DNA from: Flectobacillus sp049240685
GTDB taxonomy: Bacteria; Bacteroidota; Bacteroidia; Cytophagales; Spirosomataceae
DNA: 52,056 nucleotides
Direction: 5' to 3'
NCBI RefSeq assembly: GCF_049240685.1
Contig: NZ_JBMLSD010000027.1
Coordinates: forward strand, 1 to 52,056
This document shows, piece by piece, positions 43,481 through 52,056 of this stretch (its first letter is position 1; the number at the start of each line of letters is the position of its first letter). The translations under genes were made by a program, and so were the position numbers. Under the pieces are notes generated by a model, which saw only the letters and a list, made by a program, of their open reading frames with translations, made no database searches and had not been told where the DNA came from.

Positions 43481-43842
43481 AATGAGCGATGCCTAATGGG
43501 GCGTTTCAATAAATATCTTCTGATAGTTAATAATTCTGAGTATTGTTTTAAGAAAAACAAAACCTAACCTTATACTAACGTAAGGTTGGGGTAGTTCGTT
43601 CTGCTAAAGTTTGATGTTTTTCTAAACACCACCAAATTATCGACCAATAACCTTAGAAAAACCTTGAAATGAATTATTTCTATTCTTAATCGTCTCTTTA
43701 TATTGAGTATATTTGTGTAGAGCTTGAGGAAAAACCGCCCACTTCAAGCCAACTACTTGAAATATAATTGCCCTCCTTAAAAGAGGAATAGGCACAAAAT
43801 TTGCTTGTTTTTCCTTACGCTAATACATACGCTATCCTCGTT
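43481..43842. other. Divergent gap between bshC and porP/sprF
   Basis: Holds a small hairpin (AACCTTA at 43566-43572 and TAAGGTT at 43581-43587) and a -7-like TATATTTG at 43708-43715 that might serve the downstream gene; its -33 partner is unclear. Nothing else recognised. Confidence 0.35.
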
Positions 43843-44880
43843 ATGCAAAAACTTATACTTTTTTTTATAGCAAGTTTATTCTGCTATCGCCTAAGTGCCC
43901 AACAAAATCCTCAATACAGTCAATATATGATGAATACCTATCTAATCAATCCCGCAGTGGTGGGTATTGAAGATTATACCGATATAAAGGTGGGGTATCG
44001 TAATCAGTGGACTAATTTTGAAGGAGCGCCCACTACTTATTATCTTACTGCTCACTTGGCTCTTGACAAGCCCGATCGTACCAGCACAGGCCCAACGCCC
44101 TATATTAGCAAAACGATTCGTCGTCCTATTACTCCTACGCGCCAGTACAGTGGTAAGCCACGCGTACCTGGGCACCAAGGTGTAGGTATCTCGTTAATCT
44201 CTGACAATATGGGACCTAGCTCGCAAATCAGTCTTTTAGGAAGTTATGCTTATCATATACCAGTAACAGGTCATTCAAAATTAGCAATTGGTGCATCGGG
44301 TGGTGTGACACAATATACCCTAGACTTTTCGAATTTGCAGGTAAAAGTAAATCCCGACCCTGCCATTATGGGAGGTGGTAAAATTACAGCGATTCAGCCC
44401 ACCATCAATGTAGGCGCATGGTATTACTCGATGAACTATTACATTGGGGTATCGGCAAACCAACTTCTTTTTGAAAACTATAACCTCAAACCTACTGGCG
44501 ATAATTCGTCTACTTACTCTTGGGTTGGAAGTGTATATCCACACTATTTCCTATCTGCTGGTTATAGATTTGACGCTACGGATTATTGGACGGTAATGCC
44601 TTCGGTATTGGTCAAAAAAGTAAATTTGGCACCCGTAACGTATGATGTAAACCTAAAAGCAATGTATGACAATCGCTTTTGGATTGGCGCCTCTTATCGC
44701 AACAAAGACGCCTTTGTGGGTTTGGTAGGTTTTAATATTAATTCATTATTGAATATAGGCTACTCATACGATTTTACTCTTTCTGACATTAATCAACGCT
44801 CGCGAGGAAGTCATGAAGTGGTAATTGGAGTTATGCTCAATAACAAGCACAAAATTCTTTGTCCACAAAATTTGTGGTAA
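43843..44880 (+). CDS. Type IX secretion system membrane protein, PorP/SprF family
   Basis: Outer-membrane beta-barrel that partners surface-attached T9SS cargo such as SprB. A signal peptide (MQKLILFFIASLFCYRLSAQ) sets the start at 43843 rather than the longer TTG frame. QNPQYSQYMMNTYLINPAVV and VGYRNQWTNFEGAP are the family's N-terminal signature. An insertion of about 35 residues rich in P, T and R (near 85-115) precedes GHQGVGISLISDNMGP. The 345-residue length is typical. The large PKD-type cargo gene often found beside it is absent. Confidence 0.92.
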   Translation: MQKLILFFIASLFCYRLSAQQNPQYSQYMMNTYLINPAVVGIEDYTDIKVGYRNQWTNFEGAPTTYYLTAHLALDKPDRTSTGPTPYISKTIRRPITPTRQYSGKPRVPGHQGVGISLISDNMGPSSQISLLGSYAYHIPVTGHSKLAIGASGGVTQYTLDFSNLQVKVNPDPAIMGGGKITAIQPTINVGAWYYSMNYYIGVSANQLLFENYNLKPTGDNSSTYSWVGSVYPHYFLSAGYRFDATDYWTVMPSVLVKKVNLAPVTYDVNLKAMYDNRFWIGASYRNKDAFVGLVGFNINSLLNIGYSYDFTLSDINQRSRGSHEVVIGVMLNNKHKILCPQNLW

Positions 44881-44920
44881 GTAAATGGAAGTTAGGTATA
44901 CCAAATTAGATTTAATTTAT

Positions 44921-45110
44921 GTGTTTAGGCAATAGTGTTTAGGCACTAGGCAACAGGCACTAGGCAAAGAGTGTTTATGTGTTTAGGCACAAGGCAACAG
45001 GCACTAGGCAGCAGGCACAAGGCAAAGAGTGTTTATGTGTTTAGACACGAGGCAAAAGTGTTAAATTGTTTTTTAGTAACAATAGATATGTTTTGCCGAA
45101 TGCTCAAAGC
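44921..45110. repeat. Repeat core A, copy 3, with expanded AGGCANN heptads
   Basis: AGGCAAC-AGGCACT-AGGCAAA and AGGCACA-AGGCAAC-AGGCACT-AGGCAGC-AGGCACA-AGGCAAA run in 7-base register, each ending in GAGTGTTTATGTGTTTA. TTTTTAGTAACAATAGATAT and TGCCGAATGCTCAAAGC follow, up to the gap. Confidence 0.8.
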
Positions 45111-45210
45111 NNNNNNNNNNNNNNNNNNNNNNNNNNNNNNNNNNNNNNNNNNNNNNNNNNNNNNNNNNNNNNNNNNNNNNNNNNNNNNNNNNNNNNNNNN
45201 NNNNNNNNNN
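45111..45210. other. Assembly gap (100 N)
   Basis: Exactly 100 N inside the repeat. TGCCGAATGCTCAAAGC is present on both sides (45094-45110 and 45211-45227), so the true distance may be one tandem unit, more, or zero with overlapping contig ends. Confidence 0.98.
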
Positions 45211-45255
45211 TGCCGAATGCTCAAAGCCGAAACCTGAAAGCCGTAAGCTCAAAGC
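45211..45255. repeat. Heptad repeats right of the gap
   Basis: GCCGAAT-GCTCAAA-GCCGAAA-CCTGAAA-GCCGTAA-GCTCAAA in 7-base register from 45212. It continues the right arm of core A copy 3. Confidence 0.75.
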
Positions 45256-45368
45256 CAACCCATCACTCAAAATTCTTAACACCCGCCACTGTTGCCTAGT
45301 ATTCACTTTTAAAAATTTAATCCACAAATAGTATTGTTTTTTCTAGGAAAATTATAAATTTGGGGTAT

Positions 45369-45926
45369 ATGAAAAAATGGTACTATTTATACATTTGGTT
45401 GGGACTTTGCTCGCTTTGTAGTTGCGAGATAAACGACTATGTAGAACCGCAAGCATTGCCCGACGCAACACACGAGGGTTTACAAACTTTTGGTACTAAA
45501 ATCAATGGAAGTTTGTGGGTGCCTTTTCAAAAATATCGCTCTAATCCCAATATCAAGCCAGCTCCTGTGGTTTGGGGAAAATTACAACAACAGACTTTAC
45601 GCATTGCCGTAACCAATCAGCAAACATTGGAGTCGATTAGCTTGATGATTAATGGGGTCAATGGAGTTGGTACATATCGTTTTATGAGTTTTTTTCCGAA
45701 AAATGCCTTGGAGTTTACTCCCTATGCTAGTTTGTATCAGCGTTGTGCCAACGGCGATTGCTCTCAATATGTGATTTGTAATACCTGCGAAAACAAAGTG
45801 AATATTACGTATTACGACACGACAAGAAAGATTTTTTCAGGAACATTTGAGGTAACATTCCAAAAAAAGGATAGCCCTTCTGAGAGAGTTACCCTTTCTG
45901 ATGGTCGTTTTGATATAAGAGATTAA
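45369..45926 (+). CDS. Lipoprotein of unknown function
   Basis: A 185-residue protein. The signal peptide MKKWYYLYIWLGLCSLCSC has a lipobox ending at Cys19. GTKINGSLWVPFQKY resembles the opening of small Bacteroidota lipoproteins with a beta-sandwich of unknown function, but I do not assign a family. Four cysteines near residues 120-140 (CANGDCSQYVICNTCENK) may form disulfides. The stop codon region overlaps the convergent DUF4349 gene by 4 bases. Confidence 0.7.
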   Translation: MKKWYYLYIWLGLCSLCSCEINDYVEPQALPDATHEGLQTFGTKINGSLWVPFQKYRSNPNIKPAPVVWGKLQQQTLRIAVTNQQTLESISLMINGVNGVGTYRFMSFFPKNALEFTPYASLYQRCANGDCSQYVICNTCENKVNITYYDTTRKIFSGTFEVTFQKKDSPSERVTLSDGRFDIRD

Positions 45927-46807
45927 GCTATTTTTTTCATCTTTCTAAATCCCCAGTATCCTAACCCTCCTAAAATCAAAAGCATCCAAAATCTGGTAAA
46001 GAATAGGATTAGGTCTTGAAATAAATACCAGCCTTGATTTACGCTTTCGATTAAACTAACCCCAAAATTTGGTCTTTTAAACGCTTCACTTTCAAGATTA
46101 GCAAGCACTTCTCGGTGTACTTGTGCAGGCTGATAAATGAGTACATTGATGGTGCTGTAGGCAACTTGATCTTTTAAGGCAAGTGTTTCAATCTGACGTG
46201 TATCCGCTTGCGATTGTATATGATAGAGGCTTTCTGTCGCAGGAGCCGTATCTTTTAGATTTGTCCCCTTCTTGATTTCTTGCTTATATTTCTTTTCAAA
46301 ACTGCTAAATCGACTTTTCCTTACTTGACTTGCCAGTAATTCAAGACTGACATCATTGGCACCGATAGATTGACTTTCCATGAACAATACATAAGGTTGT
46401 AATGCTATCAAAGCATCATCAAAATATACTGTAGGTATGCGCAAGGTAATTTGATTGGAAAGTTCGAAGGTCTCATTTCTCATCAAGGAATCTTGACTGA
46501 TTGCTACATCTTGAGTACTAATTACATGCGAGCTCATTGTTGAGTTGGTTACAAATCCTCCCCATTTTTTGGTAAGTTCAGTAATATCGTTGGTTGTTTT
46601 CTGAACATCTTTTACTCTAAAATTAAGCTGTGCTGTTCTCACAAATTGGCGTTTGGTAGGCAAAGAAATGTCCCCTTCCATAGTACCAGAGGCAGAGTCC
46701 AAAGCAGCCGTTTCATACGATTCAGCTCCCGACTCTGATTTGTGCTCGGCACATGATACTAAGCCTATAGCAAGACTTAGGGTGCTAATAATGATGTACT
46801 TTTTCAT
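45923..46807 (-). CDS. DUF4349 domain lipoprotein
   Basis: A 294-residue protein anchored at both ends. The lipobox is GLVSC (Cys19). The DUF4349 domain (about 50-260) has RQFVRTAQLNFRVKDVQKTT, GGFVTNSTMSS and a coiled-coil middle. A C-terminal membrane helix (about 265-287) is followed by a basic KMKK tail. DUF4349 proteins are widespread and their role is unknown. Monocistronic; its 3' end overlaps that of the convergent lipoprotein gene. Confidence 0.87.
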   Translation of the reverse strand: MKKYIIISTLSLAIGLVSCAEHKSESGAESYETAALDSASGTMEGDISLPTKRQFVRTAQLNFRVKDVQKTTNDITELTKKWGGFVTNSTMSSHVISTQDVAISQDSLMRNETFELSNQITLRIPTVYFDDALIALQPYVLFMESQSIGANDVSLELLASQVRKSRFSSFEKKYKQEIKKGTNLKDTAPATESLYHIQSQADTRQIETLALKDQVAYSTINVLIYQPAQVHREVLANLESEAFKRPNFGVSLIESVNQGWYLFQDLILFFTRFWMLLILGGLGYWGFRKMKKIA

Positions 46808-46960
46808 AGTTGTGGAAATGGTTGTTAGGAAAAGGTGAACTGGTAGAAATATTTTAAAAACTTGATATATTCACTTAACGAGAAGGTAGATTCGATTATT
46901 TTTAATAATTAAAAAATAATTAAAAAAATATAAATTTCATTTTAATTATTGGACTGATTA

Positions 46961-47070
46961 GATTTAAGTTTTGTGTTTTAGGCACAAGGCAACAGGCACT
47001 AGGCAAAGAGTGTTAAATGGTTTTGAGTAACGATAGATATGTGCTTGCCTAATGCCCAAACCTGAAAGAC
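46961..47070 (+). repeat. Repeat core A, copy 4
   Basis: TTTTGTGTTTTAGGCACAAG, then AGGCAAC-AGGCACT-AGGCAAA, then GAGTGTTAAAT, GAGTAACGATAGATATGTGC, TTGCCTAATGCCCAAACC and GACGAAAGC. The block order matches 28301-28436. Confidence 0.78.
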
Positions 47071-47160
47071 GAAAGCTAAAGAAAAGAAGGCGTTTTTTAT
47101 GAAATTATAAAGACCTTTTGCCTAAAGCCTACGGCATACAGCCTAAAGCATTCAATAACG
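47071..47160 (-). repeat. Repeat core B, copy 3, inverted
   Basis: The reverse complement reads heptads, GGCAAAAGGTCTTTATAATT, TCATAAAAAACGCCTTCTTT, TCTTTAGCTTTCG, closely matching 28196-28300 and 19251-19375. It shares its right end with core A copy 4. Confidence 0.75.
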
Positions 47161-47206
47161 ATGGATATGTGCTTGCCTAATGCCTACAGCATACAGCCTA
47201 AAGCAC
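47153..47206 (+). repeat. Direct repeat of the core A middle box
   Basis: TAACGATGGATATGTGCTTG then CCTAATGCC repeats 47028-47056 (TAACGATAGATATG...) with one mismatch in 29 bases, about 126 bases downstream. Heptads GCCTAAT-GCCTACA-GCATACA-GCCTAAA follow. Confidence 0.75.
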
Positions 47207-47351
47207 AAAATTATTTTCAATATTCCAAGACTTCCGGATTTTATCAAAGCCGAAATAGGAGAGTATTAGAGATATCCCTTAACTTGCGGATGAAAGTGTG
47301 AGAGGGAGATGTTTATTTCATTCAAAACTATTTTTACATAACAAAACAAAA

Positions 47352-47864
47352 ATGGCACTTATTAAACCAGTAAAAGGTGTTTCGCCAGTATGGGGCGAAA
47401 ATTGTTGGATTGCAGAAAATGCAACGATTGTCGGAGATGTAAAAATGGGCGACAACTGCACGATTTGGTTCAATGCCGTGGTTCGAGGCGATGTCAATGC
47501 TATTGAGATTGGGCATAATACCAATATTCAAGATGGAGCTGTGATACATTGTACCTACCAAAAAACAAAGACAATTATTGGCAATTATGTTTCGATAGCA
47601 CACAATGCGGTGGTTCACGGTTGTGTAATCGAGGACCAAGTATTGATTGGCATGGGGGCAATTGTCATGGATGGCGCCGTCATAGAATCGGGTTCGATTA
47701 TTGCCGCAGGTGCCATCGTTACACAAAATACTCGTGTTCCAGCAGGCTCTATTTATGCAGGAAATCCTGCCAAATTATTAAAAGAAGTATCTCCAGCAGC
47801 AGCGGAGGTATTTATGCGCACGGCAAATAATTACTTGATGTATGCCGAATGGTTTAAAGAGTAA
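47352..47864 (+). CDS. Gamma-class carbonic anhydrase-like hexapeptide-repeat protein
   Basis: A 170-residue left-handed beta-helix trimer. The start MALIKPVKGVSPVWGENCWI at 47352 is conserved; the longer frame is not. Hexapeptide repeats run from IVGDVKMGDNCTIWFNAVVR to the C-terminus. Zinc-ligand histidines are in VIHCT and IAHNAVVHGC, as in YrdA/CaiE/Cam-type proteins. It may hydrate CO2 or be an orphan acyltransferase-like fold. The HIT gene follows 90 bases later. Confidence 0.9.
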   Translation: MALIKPVKGVSPVWGENCWIAENATIVGDVKMGDNCTIWFNAVVRGDVNAIEIGHNTNIQDGAVIHCTYQKTKTIIGNYVSIAHNAVVHGCVIEDQVLIGMGAIVMDGAVIESGSIIAAGAIVTQNTRVPAGSIYAGNPAKLLKEVSPAAAEVFMRTANNYLMYAEWFKE

Positions 47865-47954
47865 AAAAGTTTACTCATCCTGATATAATGAGGATAGGTA
47901 GATTGAAAACAGATAATATTCCCTGATTCCTAATAACCAAGAACAATTATAGAA

Positions 47955-48350
47955 ATGGCAACTATTTTCACAAAGATTATTAATGGCGAGATTCCTTGCC
48001 ACAAAATTGCAGAAGACGAAAACTATCTAGCATTTTTGGATATCATGCCTTTGGCAGAAGGACATACTTTGGTAATTCCGAAAAGAGAAATTGATTATAT
48101 TTTCGATATTGAAGACGAACTATTGTCAGGTTTGATGCTATTTGCCAAAAAAATCGCACCAGCTCTATCTCAAGCGTGTCCAAGTAGACGTATTGGCGTA
48201 TCGGTAATTGGCTTGGAAGTGCCTCATGCTCACGTGCATTTGATTCCTTTGAATACCATGAATGATATTAACTTCACTCGTGAAAAGCTTAAGCCAACAC
48301 AAGAAGAATTAACAGCTACGGCAGAAAGAATTAAATCATTTTTGAAATAG
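47955..48350 (+). CDS. HIT family nucleotide-binding hydrolase
   Basis: A 131-residue HINT-type protein that hydrolyses nucleoside phosphoramidates or similar. It opens TIFTKIINGEIPCHKIAEDE, and the active-site histidine triad is HAHVHLIP. Length is standard. Same direction as the carbonic anhydrase-like gene and probably co-transcribed. A palindromic terminator follows. Confidence 0.93.
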   Translation: MATIFTKIINGEIPCHKIAEDENYLAFLDIMPLAEGHTLVIPKREIDYIFDIEDELLSGLMLFAKKIAPALSQACPSRRIGVSVIGLEVPHAHVHLIPLNTMNDINFTREKLKPTQEELTATAERIKSFLK

Positions 48351-48379
48351 CTTTTGTCTTTGTTGAAGAAAACTCAAGA

Positions 48380-48476
48380 GCAAAAAAAGCGGTCGGGAAA
48401 TATTTTCCGACCGCTTTTTTTGATGCTACTGTGCGAGATATGATTTGGTTTAAGACGTAAAGTATTACGTTTCTAC
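48380..48476. repeat. Palindromic terminator element, copy C (hairpin plus right half)
   Basis: The reverse complement of 48422-48476 reads GTAGAAACGTAATACTTTAC, GTCTTAAACCAAAT, then AGTAGCATCAAAAAA, matching the left halves of copies A and B (GTAGAGACGCAATG..., CTCAAACCAAG..., AGCATCAAAAAA). It is the mirror state of copy B: only the right half is kept. It lies between convergent genes. Confidence 0.75.
48382..48421. terminator. Bidirectional terminator between the HIT gene and gpsA
   Basis: AAAAAAAGCGGTCGG pairs with CCGACCGCTTTTTTT around a short AT loop. Confidence 0.9.
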
Positions 48477-48536
48477 ATCAAGAATATAAATTTTTTAAAA
48501 ATCACTCAACCGCTCAATCATAACTCACTCCATTTT

Positions 48537-49562
48537 CTACTTCAAGAAGGTTCTCAAAGTCATAATCTCGTTGGCAGGGATAGCTTTTTCGTATAAAATA
48601 TTGTAAACGGCATCGATGATAGGCATCGATACATCGTAACGCTTGTTGACTTGATGAATACTTTTTACTGCATAATAGCCTTCGGCTACCATATTCATTT
48701 CAATTTGGGCTGATTTAACAGAATAACCACGTCCAATCATATTCCCGAAAGTACGGTTACGAGAAAATTGCGAGTAGGCCGTTACTAGCAAGTCGCCCAA
48801 ATACCCAGAGCTATGAAGGTCACGATAAGGGTCAGGGTAAACGATGTCCAGAAAACGTTTGATTTCTTGCATTGCATTAGATACCATTACTGCTTGGAAG
48901 TTATCGCCGTAGCCTAGTCCGTGGGTAATACCACAAGCCATGGCAATAATATTTTTGATAACGGCACAGTATTCTACGCCATACAAATCACCAATCGGAT
49001 TGGCCTGAATGTAACGACAACTCATCAGGTTGGCATAGTCTTGAGCCACTTGAAGGTTGGGCGATGCAATAGTCAAATAAGATTGTTTTTCGAGGGCAAC
49101 CTCCTCGGCGTGACACGGACCTGCTATCGCAGCAAGCATATTTTGAGGAACCCCAAATACCTTTTCCATCCAGTCGGTAACCAACATATTTTCCTCAGGA
49201 ATCATCCCTTTGATGGCAGAAACAATCTTTTTACCAGCAAAGTGATTACGGTTAAGGTTTTTGAGTGCATCTGGAATAAATGCCGCAGGTACAGCCAAAA
49301 TGACGTATTCTACACCATTAAGGGCGTCGTGCATCTTATGATAAGCACGCACCTTACGAGGATTCAACGGAGCATCGGTTAGGTAACTAGGATTATGATT
49401 GTATTTTTTGATAAAATCCACATCCGATTTGCGACGCAACCACCACTTGATTTTAACGTTGTTTTCCGACAAAATCTTAATAATTGCTGTAGCCCAACTG
49501 CCACCACCCAATACTGCGATTTGAGTAGGCAAATTTTTCTTAAAAGCTGGAATTTCTGTCAT
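48537..49562 (-). CDS. gpsA: Glycerol-3-phosphate dehydrogenase [NAD(P)+]
   Basis: Reduces dihydroxyacetone phosphate to glycerol-3-phosphate for phospholipid synthesis. The nucleotide-binding motif IAVLGGGSWATAI is near residue 15, and AGPCHAEEVA and the conserved YCAVIKNIIAMACGI (catalytic lysine) are present. The start at 49562 (MTEIPAFKKN) is chosen. An in-frame upstream start at 49658 would overlap the divergent gene's leader and add unconserved residues. The 341-residue length is normal. Confidence 0.95.
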   Translation of the reverse strand: MTEIPAFKKNLPTQIAVLGGGSWATAIIKILSENNVKIKWWLRRKSDVDFIKKYNHNPSYLTDAPLNPRKVRAYHKMHDALNGVEYVILAVPAAFIPDALKNLNRNHFAGKKIVSAIKGMIPEENMLVTDWMEKVFGVPQNMLAAIAGPCHAEEVALEKQSYLTIASPNLQVAQDYANLMSCRYIQANPIGDLYGVEYCAVIKNIIAMACGITHGLGYGDNFQAVMVSNAMQEIKRFLDIVYPDPYRDLHSSGYLGDLLVTAYSQFSRNRTFGNMIGRGYSVKSAQIEMNMVAEGYYAVKSIHQVNKRYDVSMPIIDAVYNILYEKAIPANEIMTLRTFLK

Positions 49563-49694
49563 GGGAGTAAAGTTACATACTTCTGGGAATTTTGGAGTTA
49601 TGTGATTCCGAGGTTTTTTTGCTAATTTGTTATGCGTATTGGCAAATGTACCTGCCATACCACATTTATCTCAACAATAAACGCTTCATCTTAC

Positions 49695-52055
49695 ATGAAA
49701 AAAATCTATTTCTTCATTTTTGCTTACCTCTGTTGTTCGATGACTTTTGCCCAAAAACTAAGCATCGAAAGTATCATGCAAGACCCCAAGAATAGTATCG
49801 GAAGTTTACCTTCTAATATTTTCTGGTCGGAAGATAACAAAACTATTTATTTTAACTGGAATCCTGATAAAAATAAGGCCGACTCTCTTTATGGTTTATT
49901 AGTTTCTGACAAAAAAATCTTCAAAGTATCGCCTAGCGTTCGCCGTGGATTGCCTTCTACTTTTGGCGTGTATAGCAAAGACCGATCTAAGAAAGTATTT
50001 ACTCGTAACGGAGATATTTTTTTGATGGATACCCAAACTCAAGCAGTACGCCAGATTACCAATACTTTGGAATATGAATCTGATGCGGAGTTTTCGGGAA
50101 AAGAAGATAAAATTATTTTTACAAAAGCCAATAACCTGTTTAGCTTCAATCTTTCCAATGGCGAAATCGTCCAACTAAGTAATTTTATTGCAGGTGCAAA
50201 AAAACCAGAAGCAAAACAAGGCGAACAAGATAAATGGTTGAAACAAGATCAATTATCGATGTTCGAAATTTTGAAAGAACGTGCAGATAAAAAGAAAGAA
50301 GGTGAAAAAATCAGTAAAGCTGATTTGCCCAAACGTCCCAAAGAATTTTACCTAGACGAAAAGCGTATCGACAACCTTGTTTTGAGCCCAGATGGCAACT
50401 ATATTACTTTTCGCTTAGTAAAAGCTGCTACAGGAAGCAAATCTACGATTGTGCCAAACTATGTTACTGAATCGGGCTTTACGGAAGATATCCCTGCTCG
50501 TACCAAAGTGGGTGCGCCAGCAGCGAGCTATGAGTATTTTGTGTATCAAATTGCGAAGGATACCATTCTTTCTATTCCGACTAAAGGTATTGAAGGCATT
50601 TATGACCAACCTGCTTATTTGAAAGAGTATGCAGTAAAAAAAGATACTGCTAAAGCTAAAAAGCCAGAAGCTAGAATGGTGCTCATGAGCGGTCCAGTAT
50701 GGTCTGAAGATAGTAAATATGCAGTTATGGTAGCTCGTAGTACCGATAATAAAGACCGTTGGATTTTGAAGTTTGACCCTATTACTCTCAAACTCGAAAC
50801 TATCGATCGCCAACATGACGAAGCATGGATTGGTGGACCAAATATCGGTTTTGGTACAGGAAGCTTAGGGTTTTTAGCTGATCAAAAAACTTTGTATTTT
50901 CAGTCAGAAGCTGATGGCTACTCGCATATTTATACTGTGGATTTGTCAAATAATCAAAAGAAACAATTGACAAAAGGAAAGTTTGAAGTTCAAAGTTTAC
51001 AACTCTCAAAAGACAAAAACTTCTTTTATATCACCACGAACGAAGTACACCCTGGCGAACAGCATTTTTACAAAATGTCAGTTACTGGCGGTGAGCGTAC
51101 TCGCTTGACCAAACTAGCGGGTTCTAATCAAGTAGTATTGTCACCAGATGAAACCAAGTTAGCTTATTTGCACTCAGAGAGTACAAAACCTTGGGAATTG
51201 TATTTGCAAGACAATTCACCGACAGCCACAGCAACGCAATTGACTCAATCAACCAGCGAACATTTTAAGGCATACAAATGGCGAGACCCACAAGTGTTGA
51301 CGATAAAAGCAAGAGATGGCGAAGATATCTATGCTCGTTATTATGAAGGAAAAGGCGCAAAGGGTAAAAAGCCAGCAGTAATTTTTGTACATGGGGCAGG
51401 ATATTTACAAAATGCACACAAATGGTGGAGTCAATATTTCAGAGAATATATGTTCCATAATTTCTTGGTAGACAATGGCTATGATGTATTAGATATTGAT
51501 TACCGTGGTTCGGCAGGTTATGGTCGTGATTGGCGTACAGGAATTTATCGTTTTATGGGAGGAAAAGACCTTACCGACCACGTAGATGCGGCTAAATGGT
51601 TGGTAGAAAAACATGGAGTAGATGCTAAGAAAATCGGTATTTATGGCGGTTCGTATGGTGGATTTATGACCCTAATGGCTTTATTTACTTCTCCAGACAC
51701 ATTCAAAGCAGGCGCTGCATTGCGCCCTGTGACTGATTGGGCTGCTTATAATCACCCATACACGGCTAATATTTTGAATGAGCCACAAAAAGATTCAATT
51801 GCTTACCGCCGTAGCTCGCCAATTTATCATGCAGCAGGTTTGAAAAATCGCTTATTGATTTGCCATGGTATGGTCGATGTCAACGTTCATTTCCAAGATG
51901 TTGTTCGTCTTTCGCAAAGACTAATTGAGTTGAAAAAAGAAAATTGGGAGTTAGCAGCCTACCCAATGGAAGATCACGGTTTTGTAGAACCAACTTCATG
52001 GATGGACGAATACAAACGTATTTTTAAACTGTTTGAAGAAGAATTGAAAAAGTAA
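49695..52055 (+). CDS. Exported S9 family (DPP4/prolyl-oligopeptidase type) serine peptidase
   Basis: A 786-residue peptidase with signal peptide MKKIYFFIFAYLCCSMTFAQ, so the start is 49695, not 49632. The N-terminal two-thirds form a WD/beta-propeller-like domain. The C-terminal alpha/beta hydrolase has GGSYGGFM (Ser653), GMVDVN (Asp728) and EDHGF (His761), the full triad. A lysine-rich insertion (KKKEGEKISKADLPKRPKE) lies near residue 200. It likely trims dipeptides from periplasmic peptides. Complete: the stop codon is at 52053-52055, one base before the window ends. Confidence 0.93.
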   Translation: MKKIYFFIFAYLCCSMTFAQKLSIESIMQDPKNSIGSLPSNIFWSEDNKTIYFNWNPDKNKADSLYGLLVSDKKIFKVSPSVRRGLPSTFGVYSKDRSKKVFTRNGDIFLMDTQTQAVRQITNTLEYESDAEFSGKEDKIIFTKANNLFSFNLSNGEIVQLSNFIAGAKKPEAKQGEQDKWLKQDQLSMFEILKERADKKKEGEKISKADLPKRPKEFYLDEKRIDNLVLSPDGNYITFRLVKAATGSKSTIVPNYVTESGFTEDIPARTKVGAPAASYEYFVYQIAKDTILSIPTKGIEGIYDQPAYLKEYAVKKDTAKAKKPEARMVLMSGPVWSEDSKYAVMVARSTDNKDRWILKFDPITLKLETIDRQHDEAWIGGPNIGFGTGSLGFLADQKTLYFQSEADGYSHIYTVDLSNNQKKQLTKGKFEVQSLQLSKDKNFFYITTNEVHPGEQHFYKMSVTGGERTRLTKLAGSNQVVLSPDETKLAYLHSESTKPWELYLQDNSPTATATQLTQSTSEHFKAYKWRDPQVLTIKARDGEDIYARYYEGKGAKGKKPAVIFVHGAGYLQNAHKWWSQYFREYMFHNFLVDNGYDVLDIDYRGSAGYGRDWRTGIYRFMGGKDLTDHVDAAKWLVEKHGVDAKKIGIYGGSYGGFMTLMALFTSPDTFKAGAALRPVTDWAAYNHPYTANILNEPQKDSIAYRRSSPIYHAAGLKNRLLICHGMVDVNVHFQDVVRLSQRLIELKKENWELAAYPMEDHGFVEPTSWMDEYKRIFKLFEEELKK

Positions 52056-52056
52056 T

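Noticed and set aside
44921..45255. Possible CRISPR array or coding repeats across the N gap
   Set aside because: Units are 7 bases with no spacers of constant length and no cas genes; frames crossing the N run have no protein character.
47298..47351. Longer start for the gamma-carbonic anhydrase-like gene
   Set aside because: The extra 18 residues are basic and unconserved in character, whereas MALIKPVKG at 47352 is the natural N-terminus.

Overview
The window is chromosomal DNA from a member of the Bacteroidota, most likely a Cytophagia-type bacterium near the Spirosomataceae/Cytophagaceae; the genus cannot be fixed from the sequence alone. Lineage markers are a GldH gliding lipoprotein, a PorP/SprF-type type IX secretion (T9SS) membrane protein, a protein with a T9SS-like C-terminal sorting domain, DUF4293 and DUF4295 proteins, the bacillithiol enzyme BshC, a TNFRxx-independent but Bacteroidota-typical rpmG-DUF4295-ftsY cluster, AT-rich DNA and promoters of the TTTG-N20-TAnnTTTG type. 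No rRNA, tRNA, CRISPR array, insertion sequence, phage or plasmid backbone was seen. One 100-base run of N (45111-45210) marks an assembly gap.

Layout. 1-2.5 kb: repeats, a TetR-like operator and an exported PEP-synthase/glucan-dikinase-like protein. 2.5-8.1 kb: aspS, a carotenoid desaturase, a DUF4293 membrane protein and the arabinose-5-phosphate isomerase kpsF. 8.2-14.5 kb: a long RecQ, purD, an orphan coding scrap, ricT (PSP1) and gldH. 14.7-19 kb: a LON-domain protein, a DUF3267 membrane metalloprotease-like protein, a J-domain protein and an ABC exporter. 19.8-23.6 kb: a VanX-type dipeptidase, then TolC and a membrane-fusion protein of an efflux system. 23.7-28.1 kb: two exported surface proteins and two glycosyltransferases. 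28.7-34.9 kb: an esterase-fold protein lacking its nucleophile, a PBP4-like lipoprotein, a second RecQ, two small unknown envelope proteins and a thioesterase. 35-41.8 kb: a solitary nuoD, rpmG-DUF4295-ftsY, a lipoprotein, glnS, a DUF2805 protein and an Lrp regulator. 41.9-52 kb: bshC, porP/sprF, two lipoproteins, a gamma-carbonic anhydrase-like protein, a HIT protein, gpsA and an S9 peptidase. Most genes are housekeeping or cell-envelope genes in single units or two-gene operons.

The unusual content is intergenic. Three kinds of dispersed repeat fill nearly all the long gaps. (1) Arrays of degenerate heptanucleotides (GCCTAAN, GCCGAAA or their complements AGGCANN), in exact 7-base register, flank two recurring non-coding cores. 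Core A carries GAGTGTTAAAT and TAACGATAGATATG; core B carries GGTCTTTATAATTTCAT. (2) A 117-bp imperfect palindrome occurs at two full-length sites, with a partial third. (3) A palindrome of up to 161 bp with a perfect bidirectional terminator at its centre occurs at three sites, each between convergent genes. I know of no description of these elements in this lineage; they are the best candidates here for a previously undescribed system. No transposase lies nearby.
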